64,000 nt of DNA. Source: Globodera rostochiensis (Eukaryota > Nematoda > Chromadorea > Rhabditida > Heteroderidae). Positions 32,980 to 43,938 of this stretch are shown piece after piece. Below the pieces are notes generated by a model. The model worked only from the letters and a program-made list of their open reading frames with translations, was not told where the DNA came from and made no database searches. The position numbers and the translations under genes are program-made. Location of the stretch: NCBI GenBank assembly GCA_018350325.1, contig JAEVLN010000025.1:124001-188000 (forward strand), given 5' to 3'. Numbering within the stretch: position 1 is the first letter of the stretch; the number at the start of each line of letters is the position of its first letter.

Positions 32980-33190
32980 AAAATGAGTGACGAAGATTCT
33001 AATGAGGAGCATCCGGGTATTAATATTTAAAAAAAAACGTCGCATTTTTACAATCGACGAAAAATTGGAGTTGTCAGCTTCATGAAAAATTTAAAATCGA
33101 TAGGAAGCGAATTAGAGAATGGTCAGATCAGGAGCAAAAACTGCTTTCTTTGCGGTAGATTAGGTAGTTTTGGTGAAAAATAAGTTTTCA
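32980..33190 (+). pseudogene. transposase N-terminal (HTH) relic
   Basis: Broken frames on the plus strand encode FTIDEKL and then, after a frame change, FKIDRKRIREWSDQEQKLL. This is the form of the N-terminal DNA-binding helix-turn-helix of pogo/Jerky-type transposases. No catalytic part follows. Tentative. Confidence 0.4.
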
Positions 33191-33301
33191 ACTTTAGGGA
33201 ATTAAAATTTGGAAGGCGTTTGAGACTTGAAAGTCAGTCGTCCAGTCAGTAGATGAACAAAAATCATACGGACGAAGGCGGATCATTAGACCAACAAGGA
33301 A

Positions 33302-33911
33302 CACTATATGGGAGTGGTTCGGATCCGAATAAAAATACTACCAATCGATTCCTCTCATCGAGCTGAGTCCGAATCCGCAAAAATTATGCCGCGGAAACCA
33401 CTTTGAAGAAAGTTAGTTATAGACCCTCAAAGTTGGCCAAAAACCGTTGGGTGGCAACATTTTTGGAAATTTTTTTTCTTCTAAAAATGGTCTGAAAATA
33501 TGTTATTTATACGATGATTACGAATTCGTCAATAAAAAATAAAAGTTTTTGAACCGGTTTAAATTTTTGAAAATTAAGGAAAAAACGACTTTTTTAACAA
33601 GTTGCGCTTAGGCCTAAGCCTAATGAACCTTAAGCTTAGGGTGGGTTAGGCCTAAGCCTAACGAACCCCAAGCCAGGGTGGCTTAGGCCTAAGCCTAATG
33701 AATACTAGCTTTTGAAAACCTATATGTATGATTTTGCCCATTTTTTAATCAATGGACAACTGAGTTCCCACTAGGAAAGACACTTCAGTCCCGGGCTCAT
33801 AACTTGCTCAAAGTGGTTTCCGCGGAAAATTCTTTCTGATTCGTGCGTTAGGCTTAGAGTGGATCGATTGGTAGTAATTTTATTCGGATCCGAACCACTC
33901 CCATATAGTGT
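33302..33911. mobile_element. element with ~110-bp inverted ends
   Basis: Starts ACACTATATGGGAGTGGTTC and ends with its inverse. The arms match for about 50 bp almost perfectly and about 110 bp loosely (CCGCGGAAACCACTTTG against its inverse). The interior has TTAGGC-type clusters (33605-33710). No clear target duplication. A part of the right arm recurs near 49855-49945. Confidence 0.65.
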
Positions 33912-34359
33912 AGAAATTCCAAATATTTTTCGAAAATTTTATGAAACGATGCAATATTATCCAGAATAAAAAATTACACCCATAGGTAAATGTCTCATAA
34001 ATTAACGTTTTTGGAATTTTGCAAACATTCGATGGTCTAAAAAAAGCAAACAAGAGATCAAAGACCAGCAATAAGTGTCCGATGAGCAAAAAAATAATTC
34101 AATCATCCAATAATTCGTTGTTATTCGACTTCTTCCTTTTGTCCACAAGTGCGCTCCTTTTGGTAAGCGATCTGGAAACTCAAAAAACAGTCATTCAAAT
34201 TAACAGATCAACAAAAAAGGTAAAGGCTTCCAGAGATGCATACCAGGGATGTATAACCGGACAAAAAAAAATATGTCCGGAATCCTTTTCCTCCCCGCCC
34301 GCCTTTACATGGAAAGATGATGAAATGTAAAAAGGGCATTAAAAGAGCTAACACAAAAC

Positions 34360-37300
34360 TCACTGATGCTCTAATTGCCGTGCTTTTAAACGGATCAGTG
34401 CCGGAATGTGTTCTTCGATGGCGAACATCATTTTGTCACGATGCGCAGAGTCCGTAAGGTCATGCATTTTGAGCACAGCGTCGTTAGCGAACGGATGCTT
34501 CATCATTTGCAACAAAGGCGGGTTGCCAGAGCCGTTGCTGAACAGAAAATTAACGATTTGGGGTTCCCGGAAACAACTCACTCCGCGCAAACTTGGTCGA
34601 TTAGCGCATTTCTCTGCTTCGTCGTACCAAAAACGAAACACTTTTCGATTACGCTGCAAATGCCTTTGTGATGTGCGTTCTTCAGAATGTCCCCCTTCAG
34701 ACTGCGCACAATGCGCTCCCGGTCTTCGGGCAGTCCATGCTCAATCATATTTTGGATCACGTAGTTGCCGTGCTTGAACAAAATAGTTCTAACTCAATTT
34801 TTGAAAAAGGTCCCGGTAAATTCAGGTGCTTAAAACTGCACATATCCACAATTCCCCAGCCGCCCTTTCACCCACCGGATCCGTGACCAAAGTGAACAGA
34901 TTCTCGTGCAGACTGTGCGCAATGCGCTCGCGGTCTTCGGCCCGTCCATGCTTAATCACATGTTCAATCACAAAGCAGCCGTATTTATCCGTGGCCAAAG
35001 TGAGCACATTCTCCTGCAGACTGCGCACAATGCGCTCCCGGTCCTCGGGCAGTCCATGCTCAATCACGTGTTGTATCACGAAGTTTCCATACTGGTCCGT
35101 GACCAAAGAGAGCACATTCTCAAGCAGTTTTTCAAACACGGGACGCTTTTGCTGCTCCGTGCAGTGTTTAAGCACTAGTTGGATCACCCAACAGCCGTAT
35201 TCATGGAGGGAAAAGGAGGCAACCTGTTGTGATGAAACGAAGGATGCTTTTCAAGATCTGATAAAAAACACGTACCGAATCCGACGGACTGGTGATTATG
35301 GCATCAACGACAAACTGAAGCTGTTCTGGTTCGATGAGTTCAAATATCTGTAAATTTAACAGTTTCAAATGAAGTTAACCCCCCAAACCCGGGAGCCCCC
35401 TGGTTAAGACTCAAACAACACATTTATATAATTGTTATTATTGGTGTTATTCACCGTGTTCATGACGTGCATTCCATAACGATCTTTGATGCATCTGATC
35501 ACACACGCACGCGGCGTCAATTCTTCGATTATCTTTAAAACATTATTTATTGCCACCAAAAAGCAAAAATAAAATAAAATGCTTTTGCCTCCATTTGTGA
35601 CGTTTTGTCCACCGATTTCAACGCCTTTTGGATCACGGGACAGCCGTATATTTGCAGGGCCAATGTCAACACGTGGCCACGCAATGCGTCCACCAGCCGA
35701 GCCTTCTGATCCTCCGTGCCGTACTCGAAAAATTTCTGAAACTTTTTTTTTGTTTTTAATTAGGTAATTTTTGGTTATTGAGGGTCTTCGACCCTAATAA
35801 AATCAAAGAAAAACTAAAAAGTTATCTTGAATATTAACTCTTAAGGAATTGTACTTATAGTAATAATTAAATTATTTTTCAATTCCTTCTGAATGTGCTT
35901 AGGCAACATTTGCGCCTCCACATGCAACATTTTAGATATAAATCCCAGGCCCTATTAATTAATATTCGGAGGACCTGAATAACAAAAGTGCCAAATTCGT
36001 CAGCCATCAACTGTCGAACATTTTGAAGCGTCTCCGGCCCTCTGAGAAAAATAAAACTTTAAGCCCCAAATGTGTCATTTAATTCAGCATGAAAAATGGG
36101 GATTTTGTAACGGCTGAAAGAGAGCGAACCGTTCAACAATTTATTTCCCAATTCGTTGTCCCAAAAAGTGACATTTAATGCATAAAGAAACTTACCCCAC
36201 ACAAACGTTGTCGATCAGCGCTTTTTTCTGATCCGCCGTCCCGCAAATCAAACACTTGTCGATGACGTTGGAGGCGAACTTGTGCTGTGCGTACTTCATA
36301 ATGTCGTCCTTCAGAATGTGCACAATGCGCTCCCGGTCTTCGGGCAGTCCATGCTCAATCGCGTGTTGGATCACAAAGTTGCCGTACTTTAACAAAAATG
36401 GTTACTATTTTTAAAAAAGGATCAACTTCCCCACCCGCCCCTTCACCCACCGGATCCGTGACCAAAGTGTGCACATTGTCATGCAATTGTTCCAGCACAG
36501 GCCGCTTTTGCTGCTCCGTACAGAGTTCAAGAACACGTTGGATCACCCAACAACCGTATTTATGGAGGGACAGGGAAGTCACGTGCGCCGATATTTCATT
36601 GATTAGCTAAATAACATTTTTTACATTTATAGTCAAGCACTTGAGTCCCCAGGTAAAAGGGGCACTTCAGTACGCAAGTTTAAAAACCGAGTTAAAAAGC
36701 AAGCGGCAAATTCTTAATGGGCACCACCAAAGAATGGGAGGGAGGGGAAAGGAGGGGGGGGGGGGGGAGAAGTCCAATCCTTACGCGAAAAAGAAAAATA
36801 ATAAAATAAAATGCTTTTGCCTCAATTTGTGACGTTTTGTCCACCGATTTCAATGCCGCTCGGATCACGTGAGAGCCGTACATTTGCTTGGCCAATTTCA
36901 ATACGTGGCCACGCAATTCGTCCATCAGCTGAGCCTTCACCGCCGGACTGGCACGCTCCAACTTTTGCTCGATGAACCTGGCGAAATGTTAATGCAATTT
37001 TATTAGGTAAATGCATAAAAAATGATCGTTTTTGATTTGGCTACGCATAAATATCTTATAAGCAGTTGCAAATTTCTGATTTTTCGATATGGAATACTTT
37101 CTAAGTAGAGTAACTTATTAGGTAAACGGTCTCTGTAGATCTTCATACCGGCGAGAACACAATTCTCGAACCCGGTTTGGTCGAAAAAGCCAAAAAGTCC
37201 CACTCCTGTGGGGCCAACAAAAAAAGGAAGGTTGTTTATAGGCGTTTAAATCTGTTAACAAATTGAGTAAAACAATTCCAAAAAGTTTTCTAAGTACGAA

Positions 37301-37735
37301 ATCTCGGCGACCCCAACCCTACCCCCCCCCCCCCTAACATCGCACCTCGCAGCGCTCAAGCCGACCCCCCACCCATTGTGAAAAATGTTTTTTTATGACT
37401 TTTAGTTAAGCATCTATTGTGGACAAAACAATTCTTTGGAATTTTCATTTTTCATGCCATAAAATGAACGGGTTGGCGCCAGCCCGGGCTGTTCAAATCG
37501 TTCACCCAGCAATTCCCACCTTGAACCCTGGTAGTCCAGCGCAAACGCCACGGCGTGTTTGCCCAAATCGGCGAGTTGAAGATTGTCTGCACGGTTATTG
37601 TGGTAGGCGTCCAACAGCTGGGAACCGCTGTTGTTGCTGTACTCGTCCGACAGCTTGGACCGGTTGCTGGGGCGGTCTAAAATTGCGTAAAACCTAATTA
37701 AATGTCCAAAATTTACTGGACGACGACGACGCCAT
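34360..37735 (-). CDS. PUF (Pumilio-family) protein with ~14 repeats
   Basis: Twelve exons on the minus strand: 37735-37717, 37676-37520, 36977-36821, 36606-36451, 36386-36196, 36041-35975, 35735-35589, 35532-35455, 35347-35276, 35223-34876, 34772-34582, 34537-34360. They sum to 1761 nt (586 aa), all phases matching. After a Ser-rich start the protein is a continuous run of about 14 PUF repeats; the family norm is 8. Typical cores are YQGSRFIEQKLE, YGCWVIQ (twice), YGNFVIQ (twice), YGCFVIE, HGNYVIQ and FASNVIDKC. It ends with a normal last repeat (LLQMMKHPFANDAVLK). PUF proteins bind UGUA-containing 3'UTRs and repress mRNAs, mainly in the germ line. Two GC-donor introns lie at equivalent positions (36820, 35588), and exons 5 and 11 are both 191 nt, so the array grew by internal duplication. 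An upstream in-frame ATG at 38008 could add about 60 residues. Confidence 0.85.
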
Positions 37736-38457
37736 GCGAGCGCCCCATGAAAGAACGGCGGCCGAGCACACTTTTTTTTTGATGCATTGATGCAAACACG
37801 CCACATGAACAGCTTGAACGTGTTGAACCTAACAAAAAAAATCATACATTTTTTTCGAAAAGGACGGATGTAATCATTGCAATTCCGATTAAACCATCGC
37901 TTTTTAAAAAAATCTGAACACCTCCAACTCCTCGAGCATTTTCGTGTGCGTTTTCCCTAACATTCGCAGAAATAGGCAACGAAAAGCTTTTGGAAGTCGT
38001 TTTGACATTTCTTTAGACGGGGGATCGCCGATTCAAAGCCATAGGGAGGAGGGATCCTTTTGGGTTTTCATAATGATATTTTTCACAAATCCATTCATAA
38101 ATTAAAAAGTAGGGGTTTCTTCTTCTTTTTTTTTGTGGAAAGGGTCCCCCCCCCCAACGGAATCCAACCAAAAATAAAACAAACAAAAAAATGCAAACCT
38201 TGCAAATAATGTGTTGCCCATTGAGAAAATTCCGAATTAATCGGCCGATCATTTTAAGCGATTGCGTTAAGTTACTTTCTAAAAGCTAAAAAGCGCAAAT
38301 TGAGAAAATTTTGAATAAATGAAACAAAAGGGGCAACTAAAAAAAGTAAAAAGTAGAGACCGGAATAGTGGACACAAACATTTGGCCAAAAGTTTTGGGC
38401 ATCCTTTGCCTATTTTTAATATCAACCGGGGTCCGGTGTTAGTCGAAGTGGGTGGAG

Positions 38458-38968
38458 CAGGCCCGTAGCCAGAAATTTTTTTCGGGGGGGGGCAGTTCTT
38501 AGGGGTGTATTTTTTCCTTTTTATTGCATTTTTGTTAAGCAATTTTTCCAAAAAATGTTCGTTTTTTAGGGGTTTGTTTTCCGTTTTTACTCTATTTTTG
38601 TTAAGAAATTTTCAAAAATGCAAATTTTTTTGCGAATTCTGCTTTACCGTTGGGGGGGGGGGGGTCGGCGGTGCCGATAGGCGCCGCCGAGAAAATTTTG
38701 AATTTTTGACTCGATTTGTTAAGAGATTTCAACCAAAAAATTTAAAAAATCGGCCCTTTTTTTGAAGTTTTTTAGGAATGGGAGGGGTCGGCGGTGCCGA
38801 TAGGCGCCGCCGGAGAAAATTTTTGAATTTTTGATGTGATTTTGTTAAGAAAATTGGTCAAAAAATTGTAAAAGTGAAAAACAATAGGGTCCCCCCTATG
38901 GTTTTTCTCAAATTTCATTTCGGGGGGGGGCATGCCCCCCCCTGCCCCCCCCCCTGGCTACGGGCCTG
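38458..38968. mobile_element. hAT-like element, TSD GGGTGGAG
   Basis: 511 bp starting CAGGCCCGTAGCCAG and ending CTGGCTACGGGCCTG, with exact flanking GGGTGGAG (38450-38457, 38969-38976). The interior includes two CGGCGGTGCCGATAGGCGCC modules (38666-38690, 38788-38813) and poly-G runs. No coding. Confidence 0.9.
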
Positions 38969-39075
38969 GGGTGGAGGGCTCTTTTGGCAACATTTTTGAA
39001 AAAATTGTATTCTAAAAATTGTCTGAAAATGTTATTTGACACGGAAAATTGCAGCCAATGAACCGCACTCTCGAC

Positions 39076-39289
39076 CAGAGCTGGGCGAAATTTCGTTTCG
39101 TTTCGTGTTTTTCGTTATTTTTTAGGCGTTTCGTGTTTCGTTTCGTTTCGTAGAATTTTAGCCGTTTCGTTTCGTGTTTCGTTAAATGGAATTTTTTTTG
39201 TTTCGTTTCGTTTCGCGTTTCGTTAATTGAAAAAAAATTTTTTTCGTTTCGTTTCGTTGGAAAAAAAAATTGAGTTTCGCCCAGCTCTG
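39076..39289. mobile_element. hAT-like MITE, TSD CTCTCGAC
   Basis: 214 bp starting CAGAGCTGGGCGAAA and ending TTTCGCCCAGCTCTG, with exact flanking CTCTCGAC (39068-39075, 39290-39297). The interior is the word TTTCGTTTCG repeated throughout. Confidence 0.9.
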
Positions 39290-39636
39290 CTCTCGACTAC
39301 GGCGGGCGGCGCCGCCGTATATCCATCCTCCACTCTTACGTAATTTTTTTGAAAAATTTTCCTAAATTCCGAAGCAAAATGCTTAATTTTGCTTTTGATA
39401 CAATCCACGCGCGCTAGCCTCCGGGTTTTTTCCGGAAAAATCCCTGCGGTAATAATAGGCCCCCTCCCCTATGGTTTTTTCTCAAAAAACATTTCGGAAA
39501 ATGTTGATCATAGGGCCCAGAAAGGAAATGACCCAAAACCACTTTTATAGGATTTCTTATACGCTAAAAATGAAAAGGTAACTTGAAATTTTAACGCGCT
39601 CGACCTTTAAACCGGTTTTTGAACGGTTTAAAAATA

Positions 39637-40360
39637 GGTAATCTTAAAGAACATTGGTCCCGAATTTTTTTATTTTTAATGGAGGTTTTAAGCAATTCTG
39701 AGAAGTAATCGGGGTTATCGAGGTTGCTGATCACGAATATGACATCAGATTTATCATATGACATCGTCTAATACATGATTTCAACATCTATGATTTTTGA
39801 AAATTTTTTCAAAAAAATAATTTTAGCCTCAAAAGCATTTAAAAGGCACAATTCGATCAATACTTGCCTTTTTAGGTGTATTTTGGGTTTTTTTTTAACA
39901 ATTTGGGGTCAATATTGATTTTTCGAAAATTTAGAATTTTTGACCAAATGTTCGAATTCGGGCCCCGGGTTCTAAGTCGGTCAAAATGGAGGTCAGGTTT
40001 GGCTTCTACGGTCCATTAAACCCCTGTTGGGGTCAATATTGATTTTTCGAAAATTTAGAATTTTTGACCAAATGTTCGAATTCGGGCCCCGGGTTCTAAG
40101 TCGGTCAAAATGGAGGTCAGGTTTGGCTTCTACGGTCCATTAAACCCCTGAAAGCATTTTTATAAAAGGCTATAACAGCTTTTTGAAAAAATTTTCAAAA
40201 ATCATAGATGTTGAAATCATGTATTAGACGATGTCATATGATAAATCTGATGTCATAATCGTGATCAGCGACCTCGATAACCCCCGAATATTTCTTAGAA
40301 TTGCATAAAACCTTCATTTAAAAATAAAAAAATTCGGGACCAATGTTCTTTAAGATTACC
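39637..40360. mobile_element. foldback element with ~180-bp arms
   Basis: GGTAATCTTAAAGAACATTG at the left is inverted at the right end (40341-40360); the arms run to about 39816 and from about 40181. They include TGACATC(G/A)TCTAA, also seen at 3678-3695. Between the arms a 124-bp unit occurs twice in tandem (39903-40026, 40027-40149), nearly identical. Confidence 0.75.
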
Positions 40361-40739
40361 TTAAAAATATCCAAAAATGGAGATTTTTGACCAAAATTTT
40401 GTATCTTCCTATAGATCAATTGCAACAAATTTAGTATCGTTCGACAGCTCTCGACGAAACAAAGGATCTCACGATCAGACGCCATTTAGATACCGACCAT
40501 CTGAGTCCCAGTGTAAAAGGGACTTCAGTACCATTAAGAAACACAAGCGATCGACCGAATGGGCGCATGGGGAAGCCCAAAAGGTGACTACACTTCCGCA
40601 GTGGACATTTCCTCAGTGCCAATTTTAAATTTTATCTATTTTTTGCCATTCTACAGTTTTTTAATACTGAACGAGCGCTTGGCTGCCGCTTCGCGGCACC
40701 CAACCGCTCTTCATTGTCTTTCATCTTTTGGTATAAAAC

Positions 40740-42430
40740 TTTTCCCCTTGATCTCGACTACTTTGACTCTTGTCTTGCTTTGACTTCCCTTAGGACTTTA
40801 GGTTTTACTCTTGATTTACTCTTTACTTGCGTTGAATCTCGACTTGCCTTGATCTTGACTTGCCTTGCATTTATTCTCAACTCGACTATGCTTTAACTCT
40901 TTCTCTTGTTTTTACTTTTGACTTGCATTGACTCTTGACTTGACGACTCTTTGCTTGCATTGAATCTCGACTTGCGTTGACTCTTGACTTGCGTCGACTT
41001 ACTGCATTGCTTCTTGACCTGCCTTGTCTCTTGACTTCCCATGACTCTTGATTTTTGCCTACTCATGCCTTGATTTGACTCTTGACTTGCCCTGCCTTTT
41101 TACTTGCGTTGAATCTCGACTTGCTTTGACTCGTGATTTGCGTTGAATCTCGACTTGCTTTGATTCGTGACTTGCCTTGCCTTGACTCTTGACTTTCGTC
41201 GACTTTTGACTTTCATTGCTTCTTCGCCTGCCTTGACTCTTGATTCTTGCTCCGACTCTTGCCTTGATTTGACTCTTTTGCCTTGACTTTTGATTTGATA
41301 AATCTCGACTTGTTTTGACTTTGCCTCTATTTAACCTTGACGTGCCTCGACTTACTATTGACTTGACTCTTGAATCGAGACTTGATTTGACTCCTGACTT
41401 GCCTTGACACTGCCCTGACTCTTGATTAGACTCTTGACTTGCCTTGACACTGCCCTGACTCTTACTTGCCTCGGCTTACTTGACTTGACTTAAATCTCGA
41501 ATTGTTTTGAATCTCGACTTGATTTGACTCTTGGTTTGACTTTTGACTTGCTCTTACTTGCCTTGGCTTACTCTTGACTTGACTCTTAAATCTCGACTTG
41601 TTTTGAATCTCGACTTGATTTGACTCTTGACTTGCCTTGACACTGCCCTGACTCTTGATTAGACTCTTGACTTGCCTTGACACTGCCCTGACTCTTACTT
41701 GCCTCGGCTTACTCTTGACTTAACTCTTAAATCTCGACTTGTTTTGAATCTCGACTTGATTTGACTCTTGACTTGCCTTGACACTGCCCTGACTCTTGAT
41801 TAGACTCTTGACTTGCCTTGACACTGCCCTGACTCTTACTTGCCTCGGCTTACTCTTGACTTGACTCTTAAATCTCGAATTGTTTTGAATCTCGACTTGA
41901 TTTGACTCTTGGCTTGCCTTGACGCTGCCCTGACTCTTGATTAGACTCTTGACTTGCCTTGACACTGCCCCGACTCTTACTTGCCTCGGCTTACTCTTGA
42001 CTTGACTCTTAAATCTCGAATTGTTTTGAATCTCGACTTGATTTGACACTCCTGACTTGCCTTGACACTGCCCCGACTCTTACTTGCCTCGGCTTACTCT
42101 TGACTTGACTCTTAAATCTCGAATTGTTTTGAATCTCGACTTGATTTGACTTTTGACTTGCTCTTACTTGCCTTGGCTTACTCTTGACTTGACTTTTTAA
42201 TCTCGACTTGCTTTGACTCTTACCTTGATTTGACTCTTGACTTGCCTTGACGCTGCCCTGACTCTTACTTGCCTCGGCTTACTCTTGACTTGACTCTTAA
42301 ATCTCGAATTGTTTTGAATCTGAATCTCGACTTGATTTGATTTTTGAATTGCTCTTACTTGCCTTGGCTTACTCTTGACTTGACTTTTTAATCTCGACTT
42401 GCTTTGACTCTTACCTTGATTTGTCTTAAG
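40740..42430. repeat. 1.7-kb minisatellite of CTTGACTTG type
   Basis: A long array built from short words (CTTGACTTG, TTGACTCTTGA, AATCTCGACTTG). From about 41400 it has a higher-order period of roughly 130-160 bp that includes GACACTGCCCTGACTCTTAC. The minus strand is open over parts of it only because of the repeat (Ser/Gln/Lys-rich). No flanking gene structure. Confidence 0.9.
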
Positions 42431-42915
42431 CTAAAGCTTTGTGATTGGACAAATATCAAAGAAGTTATGATCAGAAACTAAAAAATCCCCCGAGTTTTGT
42501 GGTTTTCTGGCAATAACTTTTTTATATTTGTGAATCACAAAGCTATAGCTTAATAATAGCTTCAGCTCTTCGCGAGCTTCCGAATGGCTTTAAGAAGAAT
42601 ATATGAATCGGTAATTTTGAAGCCTGTTTTGGACGCATAAATTGAAGTAGAGCCGAAAAAGTCATTAAATTCGACATTTCTTCCTTAAAATTAAAAACTT
42701 AAACTTCGCTTGCCGGATTCATGATGATTTTTGAATGATTTGACGCAAAAATTCATTTTTGGTTAATTATGAAATACCCAAAAAAGGTTCGGATTCTGGT
42801 CAGGGAGTTCGCAATTGGTGAAAATGAGGTCAGCTTCGGATTCTACGCCCCCGAAACCCGCTAGAAACACTTTTTATCGACTTTAAAACGAAATTATTTC
42901 TTTAAAAAGGGTCCC

Positions 42916-43336
42916 ACCCAACTCATCCATACCCAACTCATCCATACCCAACTCATCCATAAAGCATAACTTGCTTCAAACTTAACCGATTTAGAAAGTC
43001 TTAACGCCATTCGAAAGATCTCGAGGAGCTGAAGCTAACATTAAGTTAAAGCTTTGCGATTGGACAAGTTTCAAAAAAGTTATGGCCAGAAAACCGCCCA
43101 AAAATCGAAATTTTTAAATTTTATCAAGTTTTCTGGCCATAACTTTTTTGAAACTTGTCCAATCACAAAGGTTTAACTTAATGTTAGCTTCAACTCTTCG
43201 AGATCTTTCGAATGGCTTTAAGACTTTCTAAATCGGTTAAGGTTGAAGCGAGTTATGCTTTATGAATGAGTTGGATATGGATGAGATGGGTATGGATGAG
43301 TTGGGTATGGATGAGTTGGGTATGGATGAGTTGGGT
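42916..43336. mobile_element. foldback element with CCCAACTCATCCAT ends
   Basis: The left end has three copies of ACCCAACTCATCCAT; the right end has about five inverted copies (ATGGATGAGTTGGGT). The arms of about 200 bp are otherwise near-perfect inverted repeats, meeting near 43120. It shares the design of the element at 2550-3254 and words (CATTCGAAAGATCTC, TAACCGATTT) with the arms of 19472-19962. Confidence 0.75.
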
Positions 43337-43938
43337 TTACCCCGGATAAATGCTTCCATCAAATAAATCTGACACATTGCCTAACCGATTATGAAGATAA
43401 CCGGTCTTATAATCTACCATGAGCTTCTCTCTTCAATGCCTATGCGCAAAAAAAGGTTTTAGACCTAAAGATGATAGCCCTATTAATAATCCCCGACCCT
43501 TTGAAAAAAATCATAATTAATAATCTGGGTTGCTTTTGACCCCGGAGGCTTTACCAACCGACTCTGAAGACCTACCACTTCATTGTCAAAAGCATCGTCA
43601 ATTCGTCCGAACATTTCTTACGAATAAATTAATCGTCTAATTGGTTAGGGTGATTAAATTTGATTAAAATCTCTGATGGGAAAGAACGCGAGCCATAAGT
43701 GAATCATCCAAATCGTTTTTGCTGCATTGGCTGTAATTTAACATCGCTTAGCATCCATCATTTTTCCATTTTAGCATATTTTAACCGATTTTTCTAACCG
43801 ATCGATTAACAAAAAAGTACGGGGAGAGGGAGCTGGCGATTTTAATTATTTCCGGAACCATTTTGTTAGGGGTTGAGAGTCCGCCGGATCCCGAGATTAA
43901 TTAATTAATTGTACTTTCTGCAGGACAACTCCCCCAAA

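Larger units (their letters stand above)
31276..34359. other. transposon relics between genes
   Basis: Holds a half element (31495-31620), an orphan promoter block (31626-31730), a hAT-like element (31778-32207), a 58-bp tandem array (32208-32530), a relative of the 1406-1724 element (to about 32795), a transposase-like fragment (about 32980-33190) and a long inverted-repeat element (33302-33911). No intact gene. Confidence 0.55.
38009..43938. other. large repeat-rich intergenic region
   Basis: No gene found in 5.9 kb. It contains hAT-like elements (38458-38968, 39076-39289), foldback elements (39637-40360, 42916-43336), a minisatellite (40740-42430) and a further hairpin-containing stretch (42430-42650). 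43340-43938 is AT-rich upstream DNA of the serpin gene with no motif I can name. Confidence 0.55.

Noticed and set aside
39903..40149. 124-bp tandem duplication as a target-site duplication
   Set aside because: Far too long, and internal to a foldback element; better explained by local duplication.
41462..42049. Minus-strand Ser/Gln/Lys-rich frames
   Set aside because: Translations of the CTTGACTTG minisatellite; frames break outside the array.
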